Notes: generated by a model not told the origin, from the letters alone. A stretch of 64,000 bases of DNA from Epiperipatus broadwayi (GCA_028023455.1 JAQFVV010000064.1:708825-772824), one strand, 5' to 3'; counted from the first letter of the stretch, positions 1 through 11,726 are shown. Translations and numbers: made by a program.

Positions 1-198
1 GCTTCTGTTTTTTATGATCATAATAAATCATGTATACATGGTTTTGATTTTGATTATAATAACGTAAAAATATTGGAAACTGAAAGAAATAATAATAAAA
101 GAAAAATTAAAGAGGCAATGTTAATATATAAACACAAGCAAAATTTGATTAATAGGCAGGCAGCAAATGTTAAGATCACAGAATTATGGGAAAGTTGA
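1..198 (+). pseudogene. C-terminal end of a PLE GIY-YIG endonuclease domain, cut by the window edge
   Basis: Frame 1 is open from the first base for 65 codons to a TGA at 196-198. The peptide contains HGFDFD, then NVKILETE, then KRKIKEAMLIY and ends near ELWES. This order (H..FDF, a K-I-L-x-x-E stretch, then a basic K-R-K-x-K-E-A segment) is typical of the C-terminal part of the GIY-YIG domain that follows the reverse transcriptase in Penelope-like elements. It resembles the RRIKES segment of the PLE at 6.2-10.1 kb and the KIKEVCLIA segment at 48.0 kb. The catalytic GIY-YIG part and the RT lie left of the window, so whether the element is intact is unknown. Confidence 0.6.
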
Positions 199-341
199 CA
201 TGGAATTATGGGAAAGCTGGCATTTTAAAAGTAATAGTCGACAAAGCTACAAGGTAGTTGAAAGCGCTTCTAAGTTATGGTTATACATGTAATTTGTATA
301 AACTTTTAATTACTGTATTTTCAAATATTTATTTATAAATT

Positions 342-402
<61 letters not shown>

Positions 403-1811
403 CCACCCATTGGTACATATGTGTAAATGACAATTTATTCCAACTTAAACTTTCCCTCATTTTAGAGACTTACTGGCTAATAATTGTGAACTGTTAATGG
501 AATTAATGCAAAACACTTAATAGCCATACTATAGTAAATAACCTGACTATGGCAAGATCTGCCAGCATCAAGAATATCATTCAATTCTAAAAACAAAATA
601 TACCATAGTCTAACTCCAATGTATCAATTTCATTGAACAATAAGAAAATCTCAAGCCATTTTTTCTACTTGCTACCATAAATATGAATTAAATTCCATCT
701 AATAAATCACCATATCTTTGAGATATGTATTCTTTTGTCAAACACTTATATTTATTATATTTATATTGCTGTAACTTTTTACATCAGTTTAATACTTAGT
801 AACATCCAGATATAAGATGCTTCCCACATGACATACAACATACGAAATAGTAATAATTTTGCAATTCTACTGGACCATATATAGAATTCCAAAATCTGAG
901 ACTAAATTAACTACTACCTGATTATATCTTGACTTTTTTCTATGGATTTTAATTTATTCTCTATAAAAGAATTTTTAAATTTAATAAATCACAAGATTGT
1001 GATTCCCATAGAAAAAACTACATATGACTAAAATTCTGTCTTAATTTCAATTGGGTTTTAATCATTAATATTATATGTGTCCTTTATTCAACCTATTAGT
1101 CACTCCTGTAGGTTTTATTCTAGTCTGATTTTAATGTTTATCTGGGTTCTTCTATCATAACTGGGGAGAAAGTTCATGATTTATATGTTTCTTCTCCTCT
1201 TTCCTTCTCTGTGTTGAATAATTAATACTTGTACCTCTGATATATAATTTTATCTGATTTGGTAACATAGGTAATGGTTATATTAATAAGATTTTATAAT
1301 ACTTTAGTGAATTTCCACTTCTTTCCAAGTGATTCATTTCATTAGCATTGAATTTGTAAGCTTTGGTACTACAACAATTCAATATTTTCTCTTCCTTTAC
1401 CTCTCTTTTTTCTCAAACTTTTATCTCAATATAGCCATCTTTTCTTGTAAATCTTTTCCCAACTTAACAATTTTGATTCTTTTCTCTTTTCATATTGCAG
1501 TCCCTGTAGTTTCACCTTTTTAAATCCTCCATTTCTTCTTGTATCATTTTCATAATTTTGTGTTTTTATTAAGTATTTTTCATCTATACTATGGAATTTA
1601 TTTGAATTTTTACTGCACTTCTGCAAAATAATTTTCATTTTTCTGTAGTATATGTCCAATATTTTTAAACTTTATATCAATGTTTTATTGTGCTTCTTTA
1701 ACTTTCTCTCATAATTTTGTTATATTGTTTTAATATTCTGAAGTTTTATATCTAAGCTTTGTTGTGTTTCTTTAACAATCTAAAGATTTTAATCACACTA
1801 GCTACATCTAC
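199..1811. other. AT-rich noncoding stretch with a (TA)n microsatellite
   Basis: I see no supported gene. A (TA)n tract fills about 343-399, just downstream of the GIY-YIG fragment. A short duplicated motif (GAATTATGGGAAAG) occurs twice near 181-220. Short open frames around 1329-1659 are low-complexity T-rich sequence with no recognisable domain. Confidence 0.6.
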
Positions 1812-1813
1812 AT

Positions 1814-1859
<46 letters not shown>

Positions 1860-1870
1860 ATATAGACCGT

Positions 1871-1904
<34 letters not shown>

Positions 1905-1908
1905 ACGG
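1812..1908. repeat. Two adjacent (TA)n palindromes
   Basis: The first palindrome (1812-1863) has ATAACAATA/TATTGTTAT ends around a (TA)n core. The second (1867-1908) has CCGTTACT/AGTAACGG ends around another (TA)n core. Similar arms (CACTGCCGATAACTA) enclose (TA)n at 40938-40995, so this is probably a recurring palindromic element and not chance. Confidence 0.65.
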
Positions 1909-3739
1909 AATATAATATGCCATCACATTATTTTAAAATTAAAATAAAAAGGATCATAAATAAAAATTGATTTATTAAAAAGAAAAAAAACTTAACTTAA
2001 AAACTGAAATGTAAAAACTGTTTAACGTATATATAGATCGCACAATGGACAACTTTAAAAACTATTTTAAAAAATAAAAATATTTGAAAGTAATTTTTGT
2101 AAAAAAAGTAAAGATTTGATATTTTTGGAAATAGAAATAATGTTGATTTCTATAATCTTAGAAAATGGAAATAATTGTTTTATTAATTAAATGATTGTTC
2201 GAACGCAAGCTGGCCCTTGAGGCATTTAAAATAAATTAAAGGGTCAGATAAGAGAGTATGAAGAAATTAAATGACCAATGCAAACACCAGAAATGTCAGC
2301 ATGGACCGTAATTGAAACACCAGAGGATTATTGACATCTTGCCGGTTGAATTCAAAGATTGGATGATAAGAGACTAATAAAAATATAAAAGCGAAATGAT
2401 TATTATAATTGTTATCTGAGAGCTGACTATGAATATGTCGTTATAACTAGCTATATTGCAGATTTTCATGATGTGGAAGTCTGCAATAAATTTAATTTTC
2501 TGGACAACCAGCTGAGACCTCCCTATGACAGTTAGGGACCAAAAAGGAATGGCAAGTAGCAGCTTCATTTTTAAAAAGGAAGAACAAACTGTCTACATAA
2601 GTGATGATGAAGATGGACCTCAAAATCTGCAGAATTCGTAAAGTATAAACTTTTACCAATTGAACTTTCTTTTAAATAATTGCATATAATGTCAATAAGT
2701 AATCAATCAAAAAAAAAAGTTAGATAAATAAATGTACTCTTATCTGACCAAGAATAGAACTCTAAATCAATTATAAATATTTGTTTTTATATACATTTGC
2801 TATTTCAATCATTTCCATTTTTTTTAATTTAATTATTTATGTTTGTATTTAACTAGGTTATTTATTTCTATCTGTTGAATAAAATGTATTAAATTTAAAG
2901 TTGGGTGTGGATAGTTGCATGGATAAAGATTAATAACTATGTTTAAATTCGTTTATGGTTAATTTAAGGGATTTTAATTTCAGGCTATTTGTTTTGTAGT
3001 TAGGGCAATGCTTGTGGAGGGATATATGGGTGTTTATATTAATGTAATGTGAAGCATGTTTAGCATACAGGGCAACATTCCCAACTGAATGCATGACCCC
3101 AAAGAGGCAGTCATATCGTTGAAATAATCGCAGATGTATTTCCTGCACCATTGACCCCTTCTAGCTCTATGGACAGGGATTTATAAGATGGCAGAAAGAC
3201 CACTCTCCCCCATACGTAGCACTCTTCAAAAATAACCATACATGATTCCTTAGTCAGACAGATGTACTTTCCTGTTCTGGACATGGATCATTTCCTTCAA
3301 ATAATATCACGCTGTCAGATACACATTCCTGTCGGCGCGGTTTTAAGCTAGCATCTTCATATTACCTTAATTGCAAATATATATCTGGAAGCTGACATTG
3401 GGTTGGCTATGAACTTTTAGTCTGAGATTGAATGAATGTTTTGATAAGTTTTAAGTGGAAAAAAATCTATGTAGACTATCTATGCTCGACATGCTAAAGT
3501 AAAATATAATTTAAATATTCATCTATGCGGTCTATTTAAATAGTAATGTGAATTTAAATTTAAAAAAATTATTAATGTTAAAATCTAAAATGAATTTATT
3601 CCTCAAATTTTAAATGTGCATTAATAAAATCTATTTGTGTGTTAATTACTGGCAGTGGCTTCTTTTATTTTATTGTTTTAAATATTAATATGTTTAAGAA
3701 TCCAAATCTATTAAAACTTATAAAAATGTTTAAATCTCT
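1909..3739. other. AT-rich noncoding stretch
   Basis: No gene is supported. Segments at 2200-2560 and 3160-3340 are less AT-rich than their surroundings and are probably old repeats, but I recognise no family. Open frames at 2374-2568 and 2930-3151 show no domain. Confidence 0.5.
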
Positions 3740-3925
3740 GCTACTCTATGAGCTAGTGACCTTGGGCAAATGGTCAGAATAATATATATAAGAAAATTTT
3801 TGAATCTTAATGTACGTATCTGCCTACTATATAATTTTTTCTAGGTTCAAATGCCTAGATGGCGCCCATGTAATGCAAATTACGTTAAAGGCTCTTTTCA
3901 TTGGCCATTAAAATATATATATATA
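3740..3925 (+). mobile_element. Possible tRNA-derived SINE
   Basis: A box-B-like GGTTCAAATGCC lies at about 3843-3854, with a weak box-A-like segment about 80 bp upstream. Downstream is a GC-richer body that ends in a (TA)n tail near 3911. This layout fits an old tRNA-derived SINE. Target-site duplications are not visible. Confidence 0.4.
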
Positions 3926-4857
3926 TAACAACAAACAATAATAAACAGTATCAAGATTGGTGGACTTATGCTAAGATAAATAGCAATACAATAAACTAAA
4001 AACTTTTTTAACTTCTCATTACTTCTTAATCTGTCAATGCATGTAAATATCCATTGATTCCCACAAGTAAAACCAATGTAATATCTAGGTCATTGAATAT
4101 CACTTATATTTACATAATTTATTCAGTAAAATCAAAATGTACAAAGATTAAGTATAGACCATTTATATAATTTTAATCTTGTCATCTTAGCTTGCATAGA
4201 GAACAATATTAAAATGCCTTTAAAATGTTTATTAAAACTTCAATAATTTAACCTGTTTGTCTTGCAAACTCTGCATTTTTATTTTAGATGGGCTCTAGTG
4301 AGATATTTGTCCATATCTCTGTATATTTGAATATTTTTGTTTTTACAACTAATTTTTTTTCTATATCACAGATTGACAATCTTAAATTTATTTAATACAA
4401 ATGAAAGCTTTCATATGATAGGCATTCTAAAAGTTAATATTTGGTGTTTTCAAAATATGAAAATAAATTTCAAATGAAATTTTTATTTATAGCAATGGCG
4501 GCTGGTGTCATTAGTCATAATATGTCTATTCAAAAAATTATTACAAGAAATAGTAGATGTTCTCTATTATTAAAAGAAATATCAATTTTGCATTTGTTAG
4601 CATCAAGAAAAGAAAATTAAAGTAAACATTATTTATTGTTATTAAAATTTAAAAAATAGTTTCTTTAATATTTTAACAAAAACTAATTGCAGCTTATGTA
4701 ATAAAAACTGCTTCCTCTTTGCCATAATAAACTTTTTAATAATTGAATTTTTAAAAATAAATCTTTCAAAGAAAACCTTTTATTATGAAATATTTTAGTT
4801 TATAATAAGTTTTTTATAAAAATATTACATCAATAATCTTTAATTTTTGTTTCTCAT
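3926..4857. other. AT-rich noncoding stretch
   Basis: I see nothing beyond AT-rich sequence with homopolymer runs. Confidence 0.5.
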
Positions 4858-4926
4858 GTGTCATAGCATCAGTCAGGAAGTGAACCCGCGAACTTGGGAC
4901 AACCACTCGATCACCAACGCTTGACG
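4858..4926 (-). mobile_element. tRNA-like SINE head (minus strand)
   Basis: Read on the minus strand this starts GTCAAGCGTTGGTG, followed by a box-A-like CGAGTGGT and a box-B-like GGGTTCACTTCC. The first ~25 bases match the SINE inserted at 24583-24676, so the two are one family. No clear poly-A tail or target duplication is seen, so it is probably an old or truncated copy. Confidence 0.55.
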
Positions 4927-4979
4927 AAATAATTTTTAATTTCTAACCAAAAATGTGGAAAATTACAAGTTTTTTTATA

Positions 4980-5765
4980 TACTTTTAGAGAGATTTTAAT
5001 TTTTATAATATGCACTTTGAATGTTTGTAATCGTCAAATGAAAGTTTTTTTTGACAATAGAGGGACCTCTCAATCGTTGACATAGGATAGCAACTTTATG
5101 AAGATAAGAATGCCATCTTATCCTTAACCTAGATTCCCACTTATATAGGCCAATCTGAAGCATCTTGATTTGGGCACATGAAGCTGTTATTCTCTTCATT
5201 TTTTAAGTCTTCTATTTCCTTTACAAATTAATCTTTGCGAAATCTTGCAATTTATAATGACTTAATATGATGGTTTTATACTGGAAATAAATAAGTTCAT
5301 AAAGTTGTGATTATTTATTAAGTGCATAGAAAGTATGTAAATACTTTTAGAGAAAGGCTTTAACTTTTAATGTACGCACCTTGAATATTTATAATAGTCA
5401 AACAATAGCTTTTTATGACTATAGGGGGATCTCCCAAACCTCACACAAGATAGCAACTTTATAAAGGTAAGAATGTCCATCTTATCTTTAAATTCCACAC
5501 TTACATAGACTAATCTTTCTATGTGCTAAATAAATAATCACAATCTTACATTAGTTTATACATTTCCATTATAAAGATAGTAATATTAACTCGAAAATTG
5601 CAAGATTTCATGTTAAGGCAGCTGTTTGCATCTTTAGAAAGTCACTATCTTGTGTTAAGATTTGAAAGACCCTTCTATAGTCTCAAAAAAGACATTATTT
5701 GACTATAATAAACATTCAAGGTGGATATGATAATAGTTAAAGTCTTCCTCTAAAAGTATTTATAG
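4980..5765. repeat. Tripartite repeat: two direct copies and one inverted copy
   Basis: A ~175-bp segment near 4985-5165 recurs directly at about 5346-5520 and inverted at about 5585-5760. Shared blocks include ATAGCAACTTTAT and the ends near CTTTTAGAGA. Between them, 5280-5335 and 5520-5575 form inverted arms. The direct, direct, inverted order matches the ribozyme clusters at 12 and 33 kb, but I find no hammerhead core here. It may be a decayed member or an unrelated foldback. Confidence 0.6.
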
Positions 5766-6152
5766 GTTTTTTGCATATTTTAATGTTCATGATTGTTGTT
5801 TCATAATTATTTCTTTTATGCTTTGTAATATCACCACTGATTTTGAATCTATCATTTTTTCTACACTATTTTTTATTCAATATATATATATATTCTATAT
5901 TACTTTACACACCTGGTAATATTGGTTGGATTAAATCAGATGAATTAACTGATGTGTTCTTAGAATTCTAGGAATACCATAGTTATTATAGATAATGAAA
6001 AAGTTTATATTAAAATGAATGGGGGAATATCTATTTTACATGTGGTAGATAGTTGTTAACAAGATGAACTCTGATTACAATACAATATCAATTTGTTTCA
6101 TTGTAAGTGAACAATATTTTAATACTTACCCGTGTGTGCACGCGCACACATG

Positions 6153-6188
<36 letters not shown>

Positions 6189-6218
6189 AACATTACAAGC
6201 ATAAAGCTAAACTAGTCA
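5766..6218. other. AT-rich spacer with CA/TA microsatellite
   Basis: No gene is seen. A (CA)n run grades into (TA)n at about 6130-6188, directly abutting the end of the inverted PLE copy. Confidence 0.6.
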
Positions 6219-6359
6219 ATATATAATTAAAATTACCCCAAATCCAAAATTCAACTAGACCAACATAAAAATAATATTAAAACACAACCAAAAGTTTCAC
6301 TGCTACAAGTAGACTTCTCAAGTGTAAAGAACTACAAAAACTATACAATATATATAATA

Positions 6360-7994
6360 CTAATCCTTACACACAAATCCATTCACTTCCCATCCACCCT
6401 TAATATTAAAATAATTTTTAAATGAGTTAATTGCTTTAGAATAATGAATTTTCAATAATAAAGATTCTTTAATTCTTCTTTTGATTTCATTTCTCTCAAA
6501 GAAGACAACATTAGCTTCATCAAAATTAATAGTGTAGCCTGTATCTTTTTCATGGACATACAAAGCAGAACTAAGATATCTATTTTTAACTCTACTTTTA
6601 TGAACCTTTATCCTTTCATTTAAACTCAAACTACTCTGACCTATGTATTCTTTCTTACAAATAAACAATGGATAAAATATACTACACCAGGAATAGTCTT
6701 TCTATTAAAAATTTATTTTGTATTATTTAATAAATTATTCAATGTAACACCCCTTTTCCAAGCAATTTTCTTATTTCCAAACAATTTACTATTTCTACAT
6801 ACAATTTTATAAAAAGAGAATTTAAATGGCAAAGAAATAAAATCATATTTTTCTTTATCCTTTACGTCCTTACAAATATTACTATTAAATAAAATACTTT
6901 TAACAAATTTATCAGAGTAACCAACCCTCAGGTAATCTTTATAAAATTGACATTTCTGAAACAAAGCTACCCTACTAGAATTATTTAATTTATTATTCCT
7001 AAGACAATAAATCCTTAAAGCAGCTATTTTATGAGATACAGACTGATAGCTATCAGGTTTAAATATAGATCTTAATTCTCTACTTTTAACTAAATGACTG
7101 CATAGTAAACAATTAGTTTCTAGATTTCTAATCACCAAAAAATCTAAAAATTTTAACTTACCAAAATGTAACCCCCCTTCCATCTAACACAAATTTTATA
7201 GAAAGATCAAAACAATTAAACTCATTTACAAATTCCTTCAATTTATCATTCTCAACTACAAATAAACAATCATCAACATATCTGACAAATAACTTTACAT
7301 ATAAACAATTCTTTTTAATAATAATTTCCTCTTCCATATAATTAATATAAACTGAACATACTAAAGGAGAAATAATATAACCTATTATCCACCCTTCATT
7401 AATCTTATAAAAATTACCTTTATAAGTAAAATACATAGAATCTTCCAATAACAAAAGCACATCTTTAATTACCTTAATTTTATTTTTTGATAAAGAACTT
7501 TTCTTAATCAAAACAGACATAAGAACATCAATACTGCTTAACCTATTAACAGACTGATACATATTTTCAATATCTAAACTGCCAATTACCCAATTACTTT
7601 CCATTTTAAAATTATTAAACTTATCAAAAGCCTCAAAAAAAGAAGAAACTGTGTAATGACCAAAATCAACAAATTGTTTTAAAAAATTATTCAAGAATCT
7701 AGAAATACCCTCTACAACACTACCTGTAAAATCAAAAATAAATCTTAAAGAAAAACCATCTTTATGAGTTTTAATATTCACAAACATCTTAGCTGATATG
7801 AAATCATTTGGAGAGCATTTTAAATAATCTACTCTATTAAAAATTTTCAAATTAACCATTTTCTTCATAATATCTATCAATTTTCTTTTAATCAAATTAC
7901 CTGGATCTTTATCTAAAAATATATATTTACCATTATTTAATTCCCTATCCATTTTCTCTTTGAATTCATCACCTTTCATAATGACAAACCTACC
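6360..7994 (-). pseudogene. PLE reverse transcriptase/GIY-YIG, minus copy (frameshifted)
   Basis: Read on the minus strand, the RT palm begins in the segment MKGDEFKEKM and shows catalytic motifs LDIENMY (motif 3), GYIISPLVCSVY (motif 4) and YVDD near 7270-7285 (motif 5), then FLDFLVIRN. A one-base insertion near 7180 shifts frame just after the YVDD block (FVLDG against FVLEGGG in the sister). An in-frame TAA at 6713-6715 separates RT from endonuclease. A one-base deletion near 6680 disrupts the linker before KKEYIGQ, the second half of the GIY-YIG motif. The rest reads to RRIKES-type sequence and a stop near 6360. No functional product is expected. Confidence 0.88.
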
Positions 7995-9979
7995 AAATTT
8001 CTATTGTAAAAAATATGAAAGAAAATTAAAGTGGTTGTTTGGGAAAGTTAATAAAATTTATTGTAGTGATAAAGGGTATGAGAGTAATGCTTTTGATGAT
8101 AGAGTTGTTAATCTTTCAGATATTAAGCTAAATGATAGAGAATTAGATATTCTTGGTAAAGGTCCTAATTTTGTTCCATTTCATTCAAGAAATATAGTTT
8201 TTGATACAATTTCATCTATTGAGTCTAGTAATTTGAGTGATGAACAGAAAGTTGGTATTCAATCAAATTTGACTAAAAGTTTAAAAAGGAAAGAAAAATT
8301 TGTGATTAATCCAGCTGAGGTTAGACATCTTAAGAATAGGTTAATTGCTAATGATGTAATCATTTCTCATGAAGACAAAGCTGGTAGGTTTGTCATTATG
8401 AAAGGAGATGAATTCAAAGAGAAAATGGATAGGGAATTAAATAATGGTAAATATATCTTTTTAGATAAAGATCCAAGTAATTTAATTAAAAGAAAATTGA
8501 TAGATATTATGAAGAAAATGGTTAATTTGAAAATTGTTAATAGAGTAGATTATTTAAAATGCTATCCAAATGATTTCATATCAGCTAAGATGTTTGTGAA
8601 TATTAAAACTCATAAAGATGGTTTTTCTTTAAAATTTATTTTTAATTTTACAGGTAGTGTTGTAGAGGGTATTTCTAGATTCTTGAATAATTTTTTAAAA
8701 CAATTTGTTGATTTTGGTCATTACACAGTTTCATCTTCTTTTGAGGCTTTTGATAAGATTAATAATTTTAAAATGGAAAGTAATTGGGTATTTGGCAGTT
8801 TAGATATTGAAAATATGTATTAGGTTAAGCAGTATTAATGTTCTTATATCTGCTTTGATTAAGAAAAGTTCTTTATCAAAAAATAAAATTAAGGTAATTA
8901 AAGATTTGCTTTTGTTATTGGAAGATTCTATGTATTTTACTTATAAAGGTAATTTTTATAAGATTAAGGAAGGGTGGATAATAAGTTATATTATTTCTCC
9001 TTTAGTATGTTCAGTTTATATTAATTATATGGAAGAGGAAATTATTATTAAAAAGAATTGTTTATATGTAAAGTTATTTGTCAGATATGTTGATGATTGT
9101 TTATTTGTAGTTGAGAATGATAAATTGAAGGAATTTGTAAATGAGTTTAATTGTTTTGATCCTTCTATAAAATTTGTGTTAGAAGGAGGGGGGTTACATT
9201 TTGGTAAGTTAAAATTTTTAGATCTTTTGGTGATTAGAAATCTAGAAACTAATTGTTTACTATGCAGTCATTTAGTTAAAAGTAGAGAATTAAGATTTAT
9301 AATTAAACCTGATAACTATCAGTCTGTATCTCATAAAGTAGCTGCTTTAAGAAATTATTGTCATAGGAATAATAAATTAAATAACTCTACTAGGGTAGCT
9401 TTGTTTCAGAAATGTCAATTTTATAAAGATTACTTCAGGGTTGGTTACTCTGATAAATTTGTTAAAAGTATTTTATTTAATAGTAATATTTGTAAAGATG
9501 TAAAGGATAAATAAAAATATCATTTTATTTCTTTGCCATTTAAATTCTCTTCTTATAAAATTGTATGTAGAAATAGTAAATTGTTTGGAAATAAGAAAAT
9601 TGCTTGGAAAAAGGGTGTTACATTGAATAATTTATTAAATAATACAAAATAAATTTTTGATAAAAAAACTATTCCTGGTGTAGTATATTTTATCCCTTGT
9701 TTATTTTGTAAGAAGGTATACATAGGTCAGAGTAGTTTGAGTTTAAATGAAAGGATAAAGGTTCATAAAAGTAGAGTTAAAAATAGATATCTTAGTTCTG
9801 CTTTGTATGTCCATGAAAAAGATACAGGCCACACTATTAATTTTGGTGAAGCTAAGGTTGTCTTCTTTGAGAGAAATGAAATCAAAAGAAGAATTAAAGA
9901 ATCTTTATTATTGAAAATTTATTATTCTGAAGCAATTAACATATTTAAGAGTTCTTTTAATATTAAGGATGGATGGTAA
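7995..9979 (+). pseudogene. PLE reverse transcriptase/GIY-YIG, plus copy (broken)
   Basis: The longer copy starts in an N-terminal region (NFYCKKYERK) that the minus copy lacks. The first ATG in frame, at 7960, lies inside the antisense partner and is not a natural start. RT motif 3 is GSLDIENMY near 8800-8820. There an 11-bp deletion relative to the minus copy creates a frameshift and a TAG. The frame resumes at about 8807 and carries EGWIISYIISP and YVDD (9086-9097). A GAA-to-TAA change stops it at 9512. A second in-frame TAA at 9650-9652 is shared with the minus copy. Beyond it come PGVVYFIPC and KKVYIGQ (9718-9730), the GIY-YIG motif, and a stop at 9977. It is non-functional as it stands. 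Confidence 0.9.
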
Positions 9980-10133
9980 GTGAATGGATTCGTGGGTAAT
10001 GGTTAATATTATATATATTGTATAATTTTTGTAGTTCTTTACACTTGAGAAGTCTGCTTGTAGCAGTGAAACCTTTGGTTGTGTTCTAATATTATTTTTA
10101 TGCTGGTCTAGTTGAATTTTGGATTTGGGGTAA

Positions 10134-10139
<6 letters not shown>

Positions 10140-10225
<86 letters not shown>
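10140..10225. repeat. (TA)n microsatellite
   Basis: A long (TA)n run directly follows the 3' end of the plus PLE copy. The minus copy also ends in (TA)n, so the PLE either targets such tracts or adds them. Confidence 0.95.
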
Positions 10226-10226
<1 letters not shown>

Positions 10227-10378
10227 AAACTGCTATCTTTTATATTTCAATCAGGGGACTAGTTTTCATTAGAAAAAATACAGTAAAACGGTATTATATT
10301 TTTGACTATATCCATTTTACAGTATTCTTTTCTGATGAAAACCAGTCCTCTGACTGAAATATAAAAGATAGTAGTTTT
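10226..10378. repeat. Foldback with ~63-bp arms
   Basis: The arms 10226-10288 and 10315-10378 are nearly perfect inverted repeats around a ~26-bp loop. The right arm contains CTGATGA and, 17 bases later, GAAA with an AGTC/GACT hairpin between. The spacing and the lack of a self-complementary helix III do not fit a hammerhead. Probably a small foldback or MITE-like element. Confidence 0.75.
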
Positions 10379-10559
10379 CTATACAAGTAACTTTTTTTAC
10401 ATATGTCAAAGCATTTCTATTTTATTTATTTCTTGTTATATATTTTTTTAAAGTAGTCTTTATAAATTTTTTCACTATATATATATAATCATTAAAATCT
10501 GTTAATATTTAGACAATCCCAATATCAATAACAATCAACAATCTCAACTTGTTGTCAAG

Positions 10560-10900
10560 GCAATCTCATTTTAACAATATTAGTTGGAGGGTGGAGAAGA
10601 TTGAAGCATGTCCATTACAGTATGAATATTTGCTATCTTAATATAGGGTGATGATTATATGAAGCAACTGATGAGTCCTGGTTCAGCACAAAATACTTAT
10701 AATGGGGATTGTTTGTCTTTTTTGTATGTATGTTATCATATGTGTCAATTGTATAAGATGGTATGGATGACTAAAGTGAGCTCAAAAATCTGGATTCAAA
10801 CCCCTCTAGTTACACCTAACTTAAAAGTATATAATATATTTGTGTTTAAATATCAATATATATTTAATAAATTGAAACACTATTATGTAAATTAATTTAA
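10560..10900 (+). mobile_element. Ribozyme family D repeat (degenerate hammerhead plus tRNA-like segment)
   Basis: This is a single copy of the repeat arrayed at 31.06-32.65 kb. In + sense it holds the leader (TTGGAGGGTGGAGAAGATTG), then a hammerhead-like block with CTGATGA at 10668-10674 and a stem-loop ending CAGCAC. A tRNA-like part follows, with a box-B-like GGATTCAAACCCC near 10792. The second core reads AAAA instead of GAAA, so cleavage is not expected. A short open frame at 10659-10895 crosses it and is not a gene. Confidence 0.6.
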
Positions 10901-11555
10901 ATTCATAACCAAGGAGTAATGAAATACAGCAACCTATCAGATGGTTCTGCTGATTGGCTGCTGCACTTTATTATATTTTGTCTGTGAATTTAATTTCATT
11001 TATATAAAGAAGTTCCTATTTATTAAATAATTTGTACCTATATTAATCTGTTAAAATATTAAATTTAAATATATATATATTATTCTTATAGTCATTTTTC
11101 AGTAAATTATACGATCATAATGTTGTCAAAAATTATAAACTCTTAATCAATCGATAAATTATAAATGAATTAAAAATAATTGATAATTTGTTGCTTTAGA
11201 ACTTAATTTGATATCTTCTCATTGATTGTTGTTCCAATATGAACTTTTTCAAGAAGCCATTTATAAACATTTCTCATATGACAAGGAATGTGCTAGAGTT
11301 CTATACAGTGTCTAGTGAGATAGACATAGGGTAATCAAGAAAAAGTGGAATTGAAAGAGATAAAGAGCATAATAGAGCAATAAAAAGAAAAGATACTACA
11401 GGACATATAATAAATTGTGAGTAAATTATAAAGGTAATAAAAGTATAGTAAACAAATTAAAGAAAGGAAATATTATGAAACATTAAAACATAGATAAGTG
11501 TGTTAATATCATCAATGGTTCTATAAAATTGAGAAGGAAATGGTCACTGTTAGAT
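10901..11555. other. AT-rich noncoding stretch
   Basis: No gene or clear repeat family is seen. Confidence 0.5.
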
Positions 11556-11671
11556 AATTTGATAAAAAATCAAGTCAGATGTCATATGACCTAATTTTAA
11601 TAAAGCTCATATTTTTCAAATGTTATATTTAGAGTACATAAAAAACAAACTCTTAACAAGCTTCAAAAATA

Positions 11672-11726
11672 CCCTCAATCCCAGACCGCGGTTTCTGCAT
11701 CTAGCATCATCAGTGAGGTGTTAGGA
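11672..11726 (-). ncRNA. Type I hammerhead ribozyme, family A copy A (intact core)
   Basis: On the minus strand: CTGATGA (11713-11707), stem II TGC/GCA with a TAGAT loop, GAAA (11695-11692), self-complementary helix III ACCGCGGT, then C17 at 11684. Predicted cleavage is between 11684 and 11683. Inner helix I pairs TGGG with CTCA; the outer part is weakened in this copy. All core bases are present. Confidence 0.75.

Larger units (their letters stand above)
6219..10139. mobile_element. Head-to-head pair of Penelope-like elements
   Basis: Two copies of one PLE face each other across a junction near 7994/7995. The minus copy (6219-7994) is truncated at its 5' end. The plus copy (7995-10139) extends about 400 bp further 5'. 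Their 3' untranslated ends (6219-6359 and 10000-10139) are near-identical inverted repeats and both run into (TA)n. The element encodes a reverse transcriptase followed by a GIY-YIG nuclease, the defining PLE domain order. Antisense, 5'-truncated partner copies are a known feature of PLE insertions. Both copies are dead. Confidence 0.9.

Noticed and set aside
10112-10357. 81-codon open frame of alternating Ile/Tyr
   Set aside because: Translation of the (TA)n tract.
10332-10368. Hammerhead ribozyme in the right arm of the foldback
   Set aside because: There are five unpaired extra bases between the CTGATGA core and the hairpin, and no helix III or helix I pairing.
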